Origin: Waddlia chondrophila WSU 86-1044 | Lineage (GTDB): Bacteria; Chlamydiota; Chlamydiia; Chlamydiales; Waddliaceae | DNA length: 64,000 nt | Direction: 5' to 3' | Assembly: GCF_000092785.1 (NCBI RefSeq) | Contig: NC_014225.1 | Span: 943,340-1,007,339, forward strand | Shown here: positions 8,881 to 18,366 of the stretch, one piece after another | How positions within the stretch are numbered: position 1 is the first letter of the stretch | Layout of the letters: each line of letters starts with the position of its first letter | Program-made: the position numbers and the translations under genes | Notes under the pieces: model-generated | What the model saw: only the letters and a program-made list of their open reading frames with translations | The model's database searches: none | What the model was told of the DNA's origin: nothing

Positions 8881-9731
8881 GGCATGTACATCAATGCTTC
8901 GTCGCCTAAAGTCATGACAACTGCCTGACGCAGCAAGCTGTCCATATTCTCTTTTCCCCCTTTAACACTTTCGATCCGTTTTGCAGCATAACGTGCGATG
9001 TTAATGCCGTCTCTGATCGTGAAATCTTCATTTTGGAGATGGGCATTTTGGAGAAATTTCACCACATAATCCATAATGTGTTCATCAACGAAAGGCAGGT
9101 TTTCTTTTAGAATCCTTTTTTCTTCCTCTGCTTCAGGAAATTCCAGATAGATCTGCGGCTGCAAGCGGCTGTGGATGTATTCTGGAATCTCATAAGTGGA
9201 AGCGTCGTCATTCATTGTCACGCAAATGCGGAATTCAGGGTTTGCAGAGACTTTTAAACCGGCAACGATTGATTCTATGTAGCGTCTTGTATCGAGCAGG
9301 GGAGCAAGCGAGGCCCACGATTTTTCGCTCATGCGATTGGCTTCATCGAGAATACAAACACCTCCTCGGATCATAGCCGTCACAAGAGCTGAGGCGACAT
9401 AGCGGATTCCACCCGATTGATCTACAACAGGAGTAATCAACAGATCTTCCGGGCGGGTATCCATGGTGCATTGGTAGATGTAGACATCTTTTCCAAGCGA
9501 TTTAGCGGCAGCGTAAGCAAGAGTCGTTTTTCCAACTCCAGGCTTACCGATAATGCGAGGATTAAGGGGAATGTCATCTTGATCGATGACAAGCCAGGCG
9601 GCTAGCAGCTGGTCCATCACATCCTGTTGACCGATCCATTCAAAATCAAATTCATCGGGGAAGCCGAGGGCGATCTCGACTCCTTCGATTTGGATACGGC
9701 TTTCGTGTTCATTGGAATGCGGTTTGGTCAT
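8877..9731 (-). CDS. MoxR-type AAA+ ATPase
   Basis: A 284-residue single-domain AAA+ ATPase of the MoxR/CbbQ kind. Walker A is GKPGVGKTT (about residues 62-70), Walker B is GGVCILDEANR, sensor 1 is ICVTMND and an arginine-finger region is EYIHSRLQPQIYLEFP. Such ATPases remodel or activate partner proteins, usually encoded next door. A strong AGGAGAAA ribosome site precedes the ATG, 2 bases after the ttcA stop. The next gene overlaps it by GTGA. The usual VWA-domain partner is missing, so the TraB-like protein is the natural candidate partner. Confidence 0.9.
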   Translation of the reverse strand: MTKPHSNEHESRIQIEGVEIALGFPDEFDFEWIGQQDVMDQLLAAWLVIDQDDIPLNPRIIGKPGVGKTTLAYAAAKSLGKDVYIYQCTMDTRPEDLLITPVVDQSGGIRYVASALVTAMIRGGVCILDEANRMSEKSWASLAPLLDTRRYIESIVAGLKVSANPEFRICVTMNDDASTYEIPEYIHSRLQPQIYLEFPEAEEEKRILKENLPFVDEHIMDYVVKFLQNAHLQNEDFTIRDGINIARYAAKRIESVKGGKENMDSLLRQAVVMTLGDEALMYMP

Positions 9732-9733
9732 CT

Positions 9734-10468
9734 TTACTTTCTCCTGGCTTTATCTGATCCATATTTCAGTCCTGCTCGTGCGATGTTTTCGCGAGCATGT
9801 GGGTATAGTACCTCAATTTCTTCGATCAAATCATCGACTTTTTTTCGCATGGAGTTTTGTCCGACGGGACAGCGGCACATAACGCGGGAAAATCCTTGTT
9901 GTTCGGCAAACCGGCGGATTTCCTCTTCGCTTACATAGGTAAGGGGGCGGATGATTGTTTTTCCGTAGTCGATCATGTGTAATTTCGGCAAGTTTCCGCA
10001 AAACTCTCCTTTGTGCAGCATATTCATGAGAATGGTTTGTGCATTGTCATCTCTATGATGACCGAAAGCGATCGTTTTCGCGCCGAGTTGTTCAGCGGCT
10101 TCAAAGAGAAGTTTTCTTCTTTCCCTCGAGCAGCTGTAGCATTCGAGTGTTTCAAGCTTTTGGTTGGATTCTTTGACGACAAAGGGGATATTTAGTTTTG
10201 AACAGATTGCGGACAAATAGGGGAGATCTACCCCTGCGCCGCACGAGAATTCACCTGTGACATGCACTGCTGCTAGGTGAAAATCGGGAAATCCTTTTCC
10301 GGATATGGCCGCAAGCATAAACAGCAGAGTGAGGCTGTCTTTGCCTCCGCTGAGCGCAACGGCGATGTTTTGATCCGCCATCTCGAAGTCGTAAAGCGCT
10401 TTTCTAGTGGCGCTTTCGATTTTTCTGCCTAGTTTTGTCCATGGCGGTTGTGCTAGTTGAACTGACAT
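9734..10468 (-). CDS. ttcA: tRNA 2-thiocytidine synthetase-like protein TtcA
   Basis: An N-type ATP-pyrophosphatase of the TtcA/TilS group. The PP-loop is AVALSGGKDSLTLL around residues 37-50. The CYSCSRERR pair in the middle and CRCP near the C-terminus supply the cysteines that TtcA uses to hold its Fe-S cluster, which argues for TtcA over TilS. The enzyme thiolates cytidine 32 of certain tRNAs. The longest frame opens with TTG at 10492; the ATG at 10468 (SVQLAQPP) fits the family better. First gene of the minus-strand operon that continues through the AAA ATPase, the TraB-like protein and surE. Confidence 0.88.
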   Translation of the reverse strand: MSVQLAQPPWTKLGRKIESATRKALYDFEMADQNIAVALSGGKDSLTLLFMLAAISGKGFPDFHLAAVHVTGEFSCGAGVDLPYLSAICSKLNIPFVVKESNQKLETLECYSCSRERRKLLFEAAEQLGAKTIAFGHHRDDNAQTILMNMLHKGEFCGNLPKLHMIDYGKTIIRPLTYVSEEEIRRFAEQQGFSRVMCRCPVGQNSMRKKVDDLIEEIEVLYPHARENIARAGLKYGSDKARRK

Positions 10469-10552
10469 GAGAAAAATAATCTCTAGTTGCAATTTCCTGC
10501 TAAATAGTTTATTCTCTATGACATTGATAAGTCAATGAGATTGAGGAAATTT

Positions 10553-10885
10553 ATGTCTAAAGTAGGGCGCAATGATCCTTGTCCTTGCGGATCCGGGAAA
10601 AAATATAAGCAGTGTTGTTGGAACAAACGTTTGCCTTTGGGTAAACGCAAGTTCAAGGCTTCTGTCATCAAAAGTGGTTTGATGAAAGAATTTCCGGATT
10701 TAATGGAGCGGACGTTTGGAGAGGCGATTAAAGGAGAAGAGGGATCAAATTTAAAAGAAGCGCTTTCAAGCATTGTTCCCAAGCCTGAAGAGATGCCAGA
10801 GATTGATGCGAATCAATCATTGAAGGAATATTTAGAAGCGAGTGAAGAAGCAAAAAAAAAGAGATCTGAAGACGATTCTGCTTGA
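10553..10885 (+). CDS. SEC-C motif protein
   Basis: A 110-residue protein whose N-terminus is a SEC-C zinc-binding motif: [18 protein letters not shown] within the first 25 residues. This is the same element found at the end of SecA and in many small proteins, where it binds zinc and often SecB or ribosomes. The rest is charged and helical, with no named domain. A GAGG ribosome site 6 bases before the ATG at 10553 favours this start over the ATG at 10535. It is divergent from ttcA and its end overlaps the promoter of the following tRNA genes. Confidence 0.85.
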   Translation: MSKVGRNDPCPCGSGKKYKQCCWNKRLPLGKRKFKASVIKSGLMKEFPDLMERTFGEAIKGEEGSNLKEALSSIVPKPEEMPEIDANQSLKEYLEASEEAKKKRSEDDSA

Positions 10886-10911
10886 GTCAAAATTTCAGGA
10901 TCTGATATAAC
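10882..10911 (+). promoter_or_regulatory. Extended -10 promoter for tRNA-Thr/tRNA-Tyr
   Basis: TTGAGT (10882-10887), an 18-base spacer and TATAAC (10906-10911) with a TG one base before the -10 box (TGATATAAC). The predicted start near 10918 lies 9 bases before tRNA-Thr. The -35 box overlaps the stop codon of the SEC-C gene. Confidence 0.6.
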
Positions 10912-10926
10912 TTCCACTTCAAGTTA

Positions 10927-10999
10927 GCTGGCATAGCTCAACTGGTAGAGCACCCGATTTGTAATCGGACGGTTGTGAGTTCAAGTCTTACTGCCAGCA
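10927..10999 (+). tRNA. tRNA-Thr (TGT)
   Basis: Acceptor stem GCTGGCA/TGCCAGC with discriminator A, anticodon loop TTTGTAA (anticodon TGT) and T-loop GTTCAAG. The outermost anticodon-stem pair is a C-A mismatch, otherwise the cloverleaf is regular. CCA is not encoded. tRNA-Tyr follows 14 bases later. Confidence 0.93.
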
Positions 11000-11013
11000 T
11001 TTCTCCTTTCTTA

Positions 11014-11096
11014 GGGGGTGTCGCATAGTGGCCAATTGCAAGAGGCTGTAAACCTCTCGACTTCGGTCTACGTTGGTTCGAATCCAACCACCCCCA
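11014..11096 (+). tRNA. tRNA-Tyr (GTA)
   Basis: Class II tRNA with a long variable arm, 83 bases. Acceptor stem GGGGGTG/CACCCCC, anticodon stem AGAGG/CCTCT with loop CTGTAAA (anticodon GTA), variable arm with CGACTTCGGTCTACG, T-loop GTTCGAA. CCA is not encoded. Its GUA anticodon is a target for queuosine modification. Confidence 0.94.
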
Positions 11097-11258
11097 TCCT
11101 TTCTTATACCGATCATTATTGAAATCGGTATAGTTTCAACGAATAAATTAGAAATCAATTTTAAATCATTAAAAGTCTGATTATTAGATATATGTAGTAG
11201 GATTTGTTCTATTTTAAAATTATTGATATAATAATTCTTAGAGGGAGGAGGTGTTGAA

Positions 11259-11636
11259 ATGGAACTTATTTTAGCAAAGATTTTAGGTATTTATTTTATC
11301 GCTGTTAGTCTTGCTTTAATCTTTAATCCAGAGAGGATCAAAAGAATTTATAGTGAGATGTTGAAAAGCGAGTCCTTGATGTTTTTTGGAGGCATTGTTG
11401 CAATTTTTCTGGGAGCTTGGATTGTCAGCGTTCATAATGTGTGGGTTCTGGATTGGCCAGTCATCATCACAGTGGTTGGTTGGATAAGCTTAATTAAAGG
11501 AGTTGGCCTGATCTCCTGTTCTGATTTTGCATCTCGTTTAGAGTTTATCTACGAACGGTCCTCTGAATTTTTTCGTTTTTTCGGAGTGATTTGGGGAATA
11601 ATAGGGCTTGTGTTGCTTTATTATGGCACTTTTTAA
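11259..11636 (+). CDS. Small membrane protein with four predicted spans
   Basis: A 125-residue, strongly hydrophobic protein with spans near residues 5-22, 42-58, 67-87 and 104-122. The pattern FNPERIKRIYSEMLKSESLMFFGGIVAIFLG after the first span resembles small conserved inner-membrane proteins of unknown role. The AGGGAGGAGG Shine-Dalgarno before the ATG is one of the strongest in the window, arguing for high translation. No function can be assigned. It overlaps the convergent O-methyltransferase by 4 bases. Confidence 0.75.
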   Translation: MELILAKILGIYFIAVSLALIFNPERIKRIYSEMLKSESLMFFGGIVAIFLGAWIVSVHNVWVLDWPVIITVVGWISLIKGVGLISCSDFASRLEFIYERSSEFFRFFGVIWGIIGLVLLYYGTF

Positions 11637-12304
11637 CTCTTCACCCGTGAAATGCTTAATCCATCAAGATCGCCTCCAATGTAGCCGACGAGAGTGGGAA
11701 TGATCACAGACTCTAGTTTAGGATGGCTGGCAATCAGTCTGTTAAATGTTGCGATTGCATTTGCCTGTTCATCTGTGGGTGAAGGGTTCACCGCTTTTCC
11801 TCTTCGAATGAGGTTGTCTGCAAGGATCAACCCGCCAGGACGGCACAGGCGGATCATTGGCTCGAGATAATGGGGATAATTGGGCTTGTCCCCATCAAGG
11901 AAAATCAGATCGAATGGATCAGACATTTCTTCGATGATTCTCAGCGCATTTCCGACTTTTACATCGACTTTAGATTCCAGCCCAGCATCTTTGAGATTTT
12001 TTCTCGCGACTTCGGCGTTTTTCGGGTTAATTTCAATCGAAATAAGCTCTCCGTTTTCAGGCAGCGTTCTTCCCATCCAAATTGCGCTATAGCCTCCGAG
12101 TGTTCCGATTTCCAATATGCGCTTCGCGTTCACAAGACCTGCCAGTAGTGCAAGAAATTTACCGATAAAAGGAGAAATGGAGATCGGGGGAAGGTGATTG
12201 ATTTCCATTTGATGCTTCACTTCACATAAAAAAGAATCCTCAGGTGCAAATAAAGCGTTGAGGTAGTGTTGGATTTCTTTTGCTTTTTCGTGATAAGGGT
12301 TCAT
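11633..12304 (-). CDS. O-methyltransferase, family 3 (COMT-like)
   Basis: A 223-residue SAM-dependent O-methyltransferase. Motif I is [20 protein letters not shown] (around residues 64-83), the SAM-ribose acid follows in ELISIEIN, and the metal/substrate motif [17 protein letters not shown] carries the DxDK signature of the cation-dependent COMT/CCoAOMT family. GGLILADN completes the fold. Methyl acceptors in bacteria are small catechols or remain unknown. Its ATG overlaps the stop of the upstream MsrB-MsrA gene (ATGA), so the two are coupled. Confidence 0.9.
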   Translation of the reverse strand: MNPYHEKAKEIQHYLNALFAPEDSFLCEVKHQMEINHLPPISISPFIGKFLALLAGLVNAKRILEIGTLGGYSAIWMGRTLPENGELISIEINPKNAEVARKNLKDAGLESKVDVKVGNALRIIEEMSDPFDLIFLDGDKPNYPHYLEPMIRLCRPGGLILADNLIRRGKAVNPSPTDEQANAIATFNRLIASHPKLESVIIPTLVGYIGGDLDGLSISRVKS

Positions 12305-13158
12305 TCAAATCGTGGAGTCCTAAAGTGGCAATAGGGGGCTTTGCCCGTTTTGTCGTAGTAATGTTGATGATCCTTTTCCGCAGGATAAAATAGGCTGGCC
12401 GGAGTTACTCGAGTCGCAACATCGAACCCCTTGTTTTTCAATTGTTTGATTAGGTCTTCTGAAGCTTTTTTTTGATCGTCGGTCAGGTAGAAAATTTCTG
12501 ACCGATACTGCGAGCCGATATCAGGGCCCTGCCGATTTTGTTCTGTTGGATCGTGAATTTCGAAGAAAAATTTTGTCAATTTTTCGAATGTTGTGATGTT
12601 TTTGTCGTAAATCACTTCTATCGCTTCCGCATGACCAGTGCGGTCGCTGCACACCTCCTGGTAAGTCGGGTCGGCCACTTTTCCTCCGGTATAACCAACT
12701 GTAGAGGCAATGACTCCAGGGAGATCTTTGAATAAATGCTCCACTCCCCAGAAGCAGCCTGCAGCAAAAATCGCTTTGCCATGCCCCTCTTTTGTAAACG
12801 CCGGAATAAAGTCAAGAGAGATCGAATTGACGCAGTGACGGGTGTTTTTTTTTGTGATGCCTTCATTGAGAAAAACATGTCCGAGATGCCCTCCGCAGCG
12901 TTTACAAAGAATCTCAGTTCTTTTGCCGTCGGCATCAACTTGCTTTTGGATGGCTCCAGGAAGCTCATCATCAAAGCTGGGCCATCCGCATCCGGATGAA
13001 AATTTATCCGAGGATAGATAAAGAGGGGCATCACACCTTCTACAGAGGTAAATTCCCGATTCCTTTGTCTGTTCAAATTTACCGGTACCGGGGTATTCTG
13101 TACCTTTGTGTACGATGATTTTTTCTTCTTCGGGATTGAGAGGATGATAGCGCTTCAT
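12301..13158 (-). CDS. msrBA: Bifunctional methionine sulfoxide reductase MsrB-MsrA
   Basis: A fusion of both methionine sulfoxide reductases. Residues 1-125 are MsrB, with two zinc CxxC pairs (CRRCDAPLY and [12 protein letters not shown]), GCGWPSF and the catalytic cysteine in [12 protein letters not shown]. Residues 130-285 are MsrA, with the active-site [10 protein letters not shown] and the [25 protein letters not shown] signature. Together they reduce both R and S sulfoxides in proteins. The order B-then-A is known from several bacteria. No signal peptide, so cytosolic. AAGGAAGGAG precedes the ATG. The YpdA-like flavoprotein diverges 46 bases away, giving a redox-themed neighbourhood. 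Confidence 0.95.
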   Translation of the reverse strand: MKRYHPLNPEEEKIIVHKGTEYPGTGKFEQTKESGIYLCRRCDAPLYLSSDKFSSGCGWPSFDDELPGAIQKQVDADGKRTEILCKRCGGHLGHVFLNEGITKKNTRHCVNSISLDFIPAFTKEGHGKAIFAAGCFWGVEHLFKDLPGVIASTVGYTGGKVADPTYQEVCSDRTGHAEAIEVIYDKNITTFEKLTKFFFEIHDPTEQNRQGPDIGSQYRSEIFYLTDDQKKASEDLIKQLKNKGFDVATRVTPASLFYPAEKDHQHYYDKTGKAPYCHFRTPRFE

Positions 13159-13204
13159 TTTTTATCTCCTTCCTTATTATCCAAAAATGCGTTATTTGTT
13201 GTCT

Positions 13205-14248
13205 ATGAAGCTATCTCTAACCTATCAAATCGCAATAGTAGGAGCTGGACCGCTTGGGCTTGAACTTGCAATCGCTTTGAAACAGGCTGGCGTTTCCTAT
13301 ATCCAATTTGATAAGGGGCAGGTTGCTGAGGCGATTTACCGCTTTCCTGTCGGTACACAATTTTTCAGTTCCTCTGAGAAAATTGGCATTGCCGGGATGC
13401 CGATTCAAACAACGCAGCAGCAAAAATGTACGCGGGAGCTCTATTTAGCTTATATCCGAGCGACTTGTATGAAATATCAGCTGACAGTCAATGCTTATGA
13501 AACGGTTGTCAATATTGAAAAAGGTGATCAGTTCATCATAAAAACTCTGTCTGCAAGAGGGAAAAAAACTTATCGTGCAGCTTGCGTAGTATTAGCAACG
13601 GGCGGAACCTCAAAGCCGCGTACGATGGGAATTCCTGGAGAAGATCTTGTTCATGTGCAAACAAAGCTTGAAGACCCTCATCACTATTTCGGGCGTCATC
13701 TTCTGATCATTGGGGGAAAAAATTCTGCTGCGGAAGGAGCCCTTAGAGCTTTTCATGCAGGAGCTCGCGTGACTCTTGTAACTAGAGGTCAAGGATTTGA
13801 TCCCGATACGATCAAATATTGGCTTTTGCCGGAGCTGAAAGGGAGGATAAAAAGAGGAGAGATCCGGTGTTTTTTTGAAACTGTTGTAGAAGAAATTTTT
13901 CCGGCGAAAGCACGCCTGTCAACAGGAGAGATGATCTTTGCCGACTTTGTTGTGAAAGCAATTGGTTTTGAAGCAGAGATGAATCTTTTTCAGCAGCTAA
14001 GAGTCAAGCTGTCTCAACTTGGAGTTCCTTCTTTTAACGAAAAAACCATGGAAACTAACGTGAAAGATGTCTATGTTTTGGGAACGGCGATTGCAGGAAC
14101 GCAAGAAACGTATAAGGTCTATATAGAGAATACTCATCACCATGTAGGCAAAATCATGGAAGATATCTCGCAAAAATTTTCTGTTGACTTGCCGGATCGC
14201 AGGTGGTATTCAACAGAATATTTTTATAGCGGTCCATTGGAACAATAA
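13205..14248 (+). CDS. YpdA-like FAD/NAD(P) thiol-disulfide reductase
   Basis: A flavoprotein of the thioredoxin-reductase superfamily, about 347 residues. The FAD motif IAIVGAGPLGLELAIAL is at the N-terminus and a second dinucleotide motif LIIGGKNSAAEGALRAFHAGARVTLV lies mid-protein, followed by the VLATG and GTAIAGT segments. The layout and sequence match YpdA (bacillithiol disulfide reductase Bdr), which lacks the CxxC pair of true thioredoxin reductases. I see none here either. ATG codons at 13187 and 13205 are both possible; neither has a good ribosome site. Whether this organism makes bacillithiol cannot be told from the window. Confidence 0.85.
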   Translation: MKLSLTYQIAIVGAGPLGLELAIALKQAGVSYIQFDKGQVAEAIYRFPVGTQFFSSSEKIGIAGMPIQTTQQQKCTRELYLAYIRATCMKYQLTVNAYETVVNIEKGDQFIIKTLSARGKKTYRAACVVLATGGTSKPRTMGIPGEDLVHVQTKLEDPHHYFGRHLLIIGGKNSAAEGALRAFHAGARVTLVTRGQGFDPDTIKYWLLPELKGRIKRGEIRCFFETVVEEIFPAKARLSTGEMIFADFVVKAIGFEAEMNLFQQLRVKLSQLGVPSFNEKTMETNVKDVYVLGTAIAGTQETYKVYIENTHHHVGKIMEDISQKFSVDLPDRRWYSTEYFYSGPLEQ

Positions 14249-14249
14249 A

Positions 14250-14702
14250 ATGAAAGATGTTTTAACCTTTATTTTTCACAATTTTTTCTTGGTAGCTCTG
14301 GGAGTTGCTTGTATTTGGGCTCTAATCAGACAGCAGGGACTGCTAAGTTATTTTATGCTCTTACCTATAGGACTGGGAGGAATTTGGGCTTTTTACCTCT
14401 ATGCCTTTCACACAGAGCTTGGGGCGAAGCTTGCCGGATGGAATGTGTGCAACTTTCAATATTCTGCTGCCGCCGCATTCCTGGGGCTTGGAATCAACGG
14501 CATTATCGCGTTTAAAAAGGGAAGGGACTTTCGCTTGTCGGTCATTCTATTTGCTTCTGCCTTGTTTTGGGGAGATCTGATTGCTCATTTTTATCAAGCG
14601 TACTATATTGGAGAATCAGCTTCTAGCAATACAGCTTTTATTATGTACGGGGATTTTTTGATCCCTTCTGCACTTTGGATTGCTTTCACTCTTGATTTGT
14701 AA
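14250..14702 (+). CDS. Four-span membrane protein (DUF6790-like)
   Basis: A 150-residue protein with spans near residues 5-25, 32-50, 72-90 and 98-117. The LGAKLAGWNVCNFQYSAAAAFLGLGINGII segment, with a GW-x(3)-xFQ pattern before a Gly-rich span, recalls DUF6790 membrane proteins. The ATG at 14250 begins 1 base after the YpdA-like stop codon, so it is probably co-transcribed with that gene. The longer frame starting inside the upstream gene is not credible. Function unknown. Its end overlaps the convergent gene by 17 bases. Confidence 0.75.
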   Translation: MKDVLTFIFHNFFLVALGVACIWALIRQQGLLSYFMLLPIGLGGIWAFYLYAFHTELGAKLAGWNVCNFQYSAAAAFLGLGINGIIAFKKGRDFRLSVILFASALFWGDLIAHFYQAYYIGESASSNTAFIMYGDFLIPSALWIAFTLDL

Positions 14703-15429
14703 GCTGTTTCCAAAGCTTGAGCTTTCCCTTTTTTAGGTATTTGTTAAATTTGTGATACTCGATTGGCCAGTCCAGGTAATATTCGGTATCAAGGAATGTA
14801 TACTTGCCATCTTTGCAATAAGGGATATTTTGAATGTAAATGGAGTCGGAAAGGCCGCAGGTTTCCAGTAGATCCCAGAACATATAAATTTGCTCATAGG
14901 TTGCTTGGTTTTTCCATTGGGAGCATGTCTTGCGGTGTTGGACAATGTCCATCTCTTCTGCGATGAGAATAAAATGCCGGCCTGAGAGGATATTGTGTTT
15001 GCAGGGGATGAAATAGATCCATTTTCGAGGGACTTTAAAGGAGGCTGTGTATTCTTTTTGCTCAATTATTTTTTTGATCAGCTTGGCTCCTTCAATTCTT
15101 TTGATCCAATGCGGCCACTCCGAGCCGACCGGTTGGTTGTCCAGGAAGAGTTTAATGATATAACCTTCTAATTTCGGATGCTTGGCGACAATCACTTTCA
15201 TTGGATTGTTATAAGAATCATAGCGGAACCCTGCTTTATAGAGTGAGATGCCGTTCGCGATGCAGTTTGTTGAAAAAATGAGATCTAGGCAGGGCTTAAG
15301 AGGGTGATTTTCAGGGAGTAGGTAAGGGCTGACTTCGCTCCAAATCTCTTTTGAAATGGAGGGAGGCTTACTCTGTGTTCCGATGAGCGGGGCTGCAAAT
15401 AAGAGAAAAAAGGTGATGATGATTTTCAT
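14686..15429 (-). CDS. Exported protein, possible degenerate kinase fold
   Basis: A 247-residue protein with an N-terminal signal peptide (KIIITFFLLFAAPLIGTQS). The mature part has a vague protein-kinase order: KVIVAKHPKLEGYIIKLF where a kinase would have beta3, AKLIKKIIEQK like helix C, HFILIAEEMDI like the hinge, and GKYTFLDTEYY where DFG would lie. There is no HRD motif, so it would be inactive as a kinase. This resemblance is weak and is my inference; treat it as an exported unknown. It stands alone between convergent and divergent neighbours. Confidence 0.75.
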   Translation of the reverse strand: MKIIITFFLLFAAPLIGTQSKPPSISKEIWSEVSPYLLPENHPLKPCLDLIFSTNCIANGISLYKAGFRYDSYNNPMKVIVAKHPKLEGYIIKLFLDNQPVGSEWPHWIKRIEGAKLIKKIIEQKEYTASFKVPRKWIYFIPCKHNILSGRHFILIAEEMDIVQHRKTCSQWKNQATYEQIYMFWDLLETCGLSDSIYIQNIPYCKDGKYTFLDTEYYLDWPIEYHKFNKYLKKGKLKLWKQLTNQE

Positions 15430-15507
15430 GAGTTTGAAATTGGTTCGGTATAAATCTTGATTTTACCTTCTGCCAATGGTTAAATAAAGACAAAAGGAGA
15501 AAATTTT

Positions 15508-18366
15508 ATGACGTCCCAGTTCAATACACTCAAAGCGCTGCCAGGAAAACCTAATCATTATTATTATTCGCTGCCTGCTCTTGAAAAGCAGGGAATTGGT
15601 AAGATCAGCCGGTTGCCGATCTCTATCCGCGTCGTTTTAGAGTCTGTTTTGCGCAACTGCGACGAAAAAAAAATCACAGCAGAGAATGTCAAACAGCTAG
15701 CCAATTGGAATGCGGAAAAGCCGGGAAATGCGGAAATCCCTTTCGTTGTGGCGCGGGTTTTACTGCAGGATTTTACAGGGGTTCCGTTGCTTGTGGACCT
15801 AGCTGCAATGAGGGAAGCGATTGCGGCGAAAGGGATGGATCCCGGGTTGATCGAACCGTTAGTGCCGGTGGATTTAATTATCGACCATTCAGTCCAAGTT
15901 GATCGGTTCGGTACCGAAGACTCCTATCTTTTCAACCTTAAGACGGAATTTGAACGAAATCAAGAAAGATACGAGTTCTTGAAGTGGGGATCTCAGGCGT
16001 TTCAGACATTAAAGATTGTTCCTCCAGGAATCGGGATCTGCCACCAGGTGAACTTGGAGTTAATCTCTACGGTTGTTTCTAAAAAGGAGGCAAATAACGG
16101 CTATCTCCTTTATCCCGATACATTAGTAGGAACAGATTCGCATACGACGATGGTCAATGGCTTGGGTGTTGTCGGATGGGGAGTCGGAGGGATCGAGGCT
16201 GAAGCTGCGATGCTCGGACAGCCTGTTTTTATTCCCATGCCAGAAGTGATCGGACTGCATATGTCGGGGCAGCTGAGAGAGGGAGTGACGGCAACCGATT
16301 TGACTTTAAGAGTTACCGAGCTATTAAGAGCAGAAAATGTGGTGGGCAAGTTTGTTGAGTATTTCGGCGATGGAGCAGCAAGTCTTTCTGTTGCAGACAG
16401 AGCAACTATGGCAAACATGTCTCCCGAATATGGGGCAACGATCGGCTTTTATCCAGTGGATGAGAAAAGCCTGGACTACATGCGCATGACAGGGAGAAGC
16501 GAGGAGCACATTGCTATTGTCAGAGAATATTTGGAAGCGCAAGGAATGTTCGGGATCCCTCGTCAAGGAGAAGTTGATTATACAAAAGTGCTTGAACTTG
16601 ATCTTTCCAGCGTCAACCCTTGCGTGTCAGGGCCTAAGCGTCCGCAAGACAGAATTGAATTATCACAAGTAAAAATGAAATTTGAAGAGTTGATGAAGCT
16701 TCCCCTTGAAAGAGGGGGATATGGCAAAGGTGGCCAGTTGGAGCGTCCTAAAGTCTGTGTCCACTCAGGCGGGACGATTCTTCTTTCCAGAGAATACGTT
16801 TCAGGGGGAAAAGAGACGTTGGAAAGCGATGATGGCCATATTCCTGAAATGGATGAAGCTGAAATGGTGGCTAATCGGCCGATCACTTATGCAGTATCGA
16901 AAGGACCTCAAGAACCTGTTCAAATTGATGGAACTGTATGCGATACGGTCTTAACTCATGGGTCAGTTGTCATTGCAGCGATCACAAGCTGTACGAATAC
17001 CAGCAATCCCAACGTGATGATAGGCGCCGGGCTTTTAGCAAAAAAAGCAGTGGAAAAAGGATTGAAAGTTAATAAGCGGGTAAAAACCAGTCTTGCTCCC
17101 GGTTCCAGAGTTGTCACTGACTATTTGGAGAAAAGCGGTTTGCAGCGCTATTTGAATGCTCTAGGATTCAATCTGGTTGCGTATGGGTGTACAACTTGCA
17201 TTGGCAATAGCGGTCCATTGGATGATGAGATGGAAGAAGCTATCCGCTCAGCAGATTTGGTAACAGCCAGCGTTTTGAGCGGCAACAGAAATTTCGAAGC
17301 TCGAATCCACGGATCGGTCAAAGCGAATTTTTTAATGTCGCCTCCTTTAGTTGTCGCTTTTGCCATCGCGGGCAGGATCGATATTAACTTCGATCAAGAA
17401 CCTCTCGGGTACGATCGGGAAGGTAACGAAGTGTATTTAAAAGATGTTTGGCCGACTCAGGAAGAGGTTAACGAGGCAATTCAAAGATCTTTGAAACCAA
17501 CGATGTTTTCTGAAAGGTATTCAAATGTAGAATCTGATAATCCTGTTTGGAAAGGGATTGAAGTGGGTAAAGGGCTGCAGTATCCATGGAAGGATTCTAG
17601 CACCTACATTCAGTGTCCGCCTTATTTTGCAGGGTTTGAAAAGACATTGCCAGAGATGCCACCTCTTGAAGGAATGAGGCCTTTGGCTATTTATGGCGAT
17701 TCAGTGACAACGGATCACATTTCTCCTGCAGGGGCTTTTAAATCCGACACTTCAGCTGGAAAATATTTGATTTCGAAAGGGGTGGAAGAAAAGCGTTTCA
17801 ATAGCTACGGCAGCAGGAGAGGGAACCACAATGTCATGATGCGGGGAACGTTTGCAAATGTCCGCATTCGGAACCAAATGGCTGATGGAAAGGAGGGGGG
17901 ATGGACAAAGTTGATGCCCGAAGGAAAGCTGATGCCTTTGTTTGACGCAAGCCAAGAGTATCAAAAGCGGAAAATTCCCCTGATTGTCTTTGCCGGTAAA
18001 GATTATGGGATGGGAAGTTCACGCGACTGGGCCGCGAAGGGAACAGCTTTGCTTGGCGTTCATGCTGTTGTTGCCGGCAGTTTCGAACGCATTCATAGAA
18101 GCAATCTTGTCGGGATGGGAGTGCTGCCTTTGCAGTTTATGGCAGGAGATAATGCGGATTCCCTCGGATTAACGGGAGAGGAGATCATCTCCGTGAAGGG
18201 GCTTGAAGAAGGAATTCGAGCCGGTCAAGAGGTTGAGCTGCATATTGAAAAGGATGGAAAAGTGCATAAAGTTCCCGTTATTGTCAGATTAGAGACTCCT
18301 GTTGAAGTGGACTATTACAAACACGGAGGAATCATGCCTTATGTGCTTCGGCAGTTGATTGCATAA
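15508..18366 (+). CDS. acnA: Aconitate hydratase AcnA
   Basis: A 952-residue aconitase of the AcnA/IRP1 type, interconverting citrate and isocitrate through a 4Fe-4S cluster. Visible hallmarks are the active-site stretch [16 protein letters not shown] (about residues 209-224), cluster cysteines in [10 protein letters not shown] (about 496) and [10 protein letters not shown] (about 561-570), and the swivel domain with [11 protein letters not shown] and [10 protein letters not shown]. Length is slightly above the usual 890-910. An AAAGGAG site precedes the ATG. Chlamydiaceae lack aconitase, so its presence points to an environmental chlamydia or another bacterium with a fuller TCA cycle. The 3' end overlaps the convergent deaminase by 28 bases. 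Confidence 0.97.
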   Translation: MTSQFNTLKALPGKPNHYYYSLPALEKQGIGKISRLPISIRVVLESVLRNCDEKKITAENVKQLANWNAEKPGNAEIPFVVARVLLQDFTGVPLLVDLAAMREAIAAKGMDPGLIEPLVPVDLIIDHSVQVDRFGTEDSYLFNLKTEFERNQERYEFLKWGSQAFQTLKIVPPGIGICHQVNLELISTVVSKKEANNGYLLYPDTLVGTDSHTTMVNGLGVVGWGVGGIEAEAAMLGQPVFIPMPEVIGLHMSGQLREGVTATDLTLRVTELLRAENVVGKFVEYFGDGAASLSVADRATMANMSPEYGATIGFYPVDEKSLDYMRMTGRSEEHIAIVREYLEAQGMFGIPRQGEVDYTKVLELDLSSVNPCVSGPKRPQDRIELSQVKMKFEELMKLPLERGGYGKGGQLERPKVCVHSGGTILLSREYVSGGKETLESDDGHIPEMDEAEMVANRPITYAVSKGPQEPVQIDGTVCDTVLTHGSVVIAAITSCTNTSNPNVMIGAGLLAKKAVEKGLKVNKRVKTSLAPGSRVVTDYLEKSGLQRYLNALGFNLVAYGCTTCIGNSGPLDDEMEEAIRSADLVTASVLSGNRNFEARIHGSVKANFLMSPPLVVAFAIAGRIDINFDQEPLGYDREGNEVYLKDVWPTQEEVNEAIQRSLKPTMFSERYSNVESDNPVWKGIEVGKGLQYPWKDSSTYIQCPPYFAGFEKTLPEMPPLEGMRPLAIYGDSVTTDHISPAGAFKSDTSAGKYLISKGVEEKRFNSYGSRRGNHNVMMRGTFANVRIRNQMADGKEGGWTKLMPEGKLMPLFDASQEYQKRKIPLIVFAGKDYGMGSSRDWAAKGTALLGVHAVVAGSFERIHRSNLVGMGVLPLQFMAGDNADSLGLTGEEIISVKGLEEGIRAGQEVELHIEKDGKVHKVPVIVRLETPVEVDYYKHGGIMPYVLRQLIA

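Noticed and set aside
11097-11258. Possible small RNA or gene between tRNA-Tyr and the membrane protein
   Set aside because: AT-rich with short inverted words around ACCGAT/ATCGGT but no stable structure, terminator or frame worth calling.
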